DNA of 5,808 bases, from NCBI GenBank assembly GCA_045538015.1, contig JAZSQO010000183.1, positions 1-5,808 of the forward strand. Reading direction: 5' to 3'. The DNA comes from SIG598 sp045538015 (GTDB taxonomy: Bacteria; Bacillota; Clostridia; Oscillospirales; Acutalibacteraceae). This document shows, one piece after another, positions 5,182 to 5,808 of the stretch; positions within the stretch are counted from its first letter, which is position 1, and each line of letters opens with the position of its first letter. A program made the position numbers and the translations under genes. A model generated the notes under the pieces. It did no database searches. It was given only the letters and a program-made list of their open reading frames with translations, and was not told where the DNA came from.

Positions 5182-5808
5182 ATGCTTGATATCAGATTTG
5201 TCCGGGAAAATCCCGACATCGTCAAAAAGAACATGGAAAACAAATTCCAGCACCACAAGCTGCCGCTGGTGGACGAGGTCATCGAGCTGGATGCCGAGTA
5301 CCGCAAGGCCCTTCAGGAGGCCGAAGCTCTCCGCGCCGACCGCAACCGTCTGTCCAAGCAGATCGGTATGCTGATGGGTCAGGGCAAGAAGGATGAGGCC
5401 GAGGAGGTCAAAAAGCAGGTTGGCGCCGCCGCCGACCGCCTTGCCGAGCTGGAGAAGCTGGAAGGCGAATATGAGGAGAAGATCCGCTCCATCATGATGC
5501 GCATTCCCAACATCATCGATCCCTCCGTGCCCATCGGCAAGGACGACAGCGAGAATGTTGAGGTTCAGCGCTTCGGCGAGCCGGTAGTTCCCGATTTCGA
5601 GATTCCCTATCACACCGACATCATGGAGAGTTTCGACGGCATCGACCTCGATTCCGCCCGCCGCGTCGCCGGCAACGGTTTCTATTACCTCATGGGTGAC
5701 ATCGCCCGCATCCATTCTTCCGTCATCAGTTATGCCCGTGACTTCATGATCGAGCGGGGCTTTACATACTGCGTGCCCCCCTTCATGATCCGTTCCGACG
5801 TTGTTACC
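5182..5808 (+). CDS. serS: Seryl-tRNA synthetase, N-terminal part (3' end outside window)
   Basis: SerS charges tRNA-Ser and, for selenocysteine users, tRNA-Sec. The frame is open to the window edge, giving 209 residues, about half of the usual 420-430. Seen: the start MLDIRFVRENPDIVKKN; the long antiparallel coiled-coil arm that grips the tRNA variable arm (about 28-105, heptad-like and Lys/Glu-rich); the hinge PNIIDPSVPIGKDDSEN at 109-125; and the opening of the catalytic core, with AGNGFYYLMGDIARIH (163-178) and the class II motif 1 region ending in YCVPPFMIRSD. The catalytic motifs 2 and 3 lie beyond the edge. The start is ATG 5182 with GAGGA at 5168-5172 and a 9-base spacer. The 26-base gap after rsfS leaves no room for a T-box leader, so expression here probably depends on the upstream promoter. 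Confidence 0.97.
   Translation, partial: MLDIRFVRENPDIVKKNMENKFQHHKLPLVDEVIELDAEYRKALQEAEALRADRNRLSKQIGMLMGQGKKDEAEEVKKQVGAAADRLAELEKLEGEYEEKIRSIMMRIPNIIDPSVPIGKDDSENVEVQRFGEPVVPDFEIPYHTDIMESFDGIDLDSARRVAGNGFYYLMGDIARIHSSVISYARDFMIERGFTYCVPPFMIRSDVVT

Noticed and set aside
1..5808. A new defence, mobile or biosynthetic system
   Set aside because: All seven genes fall in known housekeeping or cell-wall families in a familiar Firmicute order, with even composition and no integrase, transposase, direct-repeat array or tRNA-linked attachment site.

Overview
The window is a stretch of bacterial chromosome from a G+C-rich Firmicute. It holds seven genes, all on the + strand and tightly packed, with no RNA gene, mobile element, CRISPR array or sign of transfer. 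The best guess is class Clostridia, Oscillospiraceae/Ruminococcus-like. This rests on the seryl-tRNA synthetase subtype, the yhbY-nadD-yqeK-LCP-rsfS gene order, and a cell-surface protein with the long threonine runs often seen in ruminococci. The placement is an inference from remembered families; no search was run.

Layout. Bases 1-534 are the 3' part of ftsY (signal recognition particle receptor), followed after 18 bases by rdgB (553-1146, house-cleaning nucleotide pyrophosphatase). Next is the only real intergenic gap, 1147-1305. It is an AT-rich island (about 31% G+C by hand count) with a weak hairpin just after rdgB, a perfect 10-base inverted repeat, and a good sigma-A-type promoter (ATGAAA, 17 bases, TATAAT). 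From there a probable single operon runs to the end of the window: yhbY (1306-1617, ribosome-associated RNA-binding protein), nadD (1645-2253, NAD synthesis), yqeK (2276-2854, HD-domain nucleotide hydrolase, TTG start), an LCP-family cell-wall glycopolymer ligase (2862-4748), rsfS (4784-5155, ribosome silencing factor) and serS (5182 onward, cut by the window edge). Gaps inside this run are 7 to 35 bases.

How the genes fit together. The set is housekeeping: membrane protein targeting, clean-up of damaged nucleotides, ribosome assembly and silencing, NAD synthesis, dinucleotide turnover and tRNA charging. The outlier in function is the LCP protein, a surface enzyme placed between yqeK and rsfS. 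It is also the most unusual protein here. It has a cytoplasmic extension of about 146 residues before its single membrane segment, a Cys/His-rich insert inside the catalytic domain, and a C-terminal tail of about 110 residues that is nearly half threonine. I see no previously undescribed multi-gene system. The items most worth checking are the LCP insert and the inverted repeat that overlaps the yhbY promoter.
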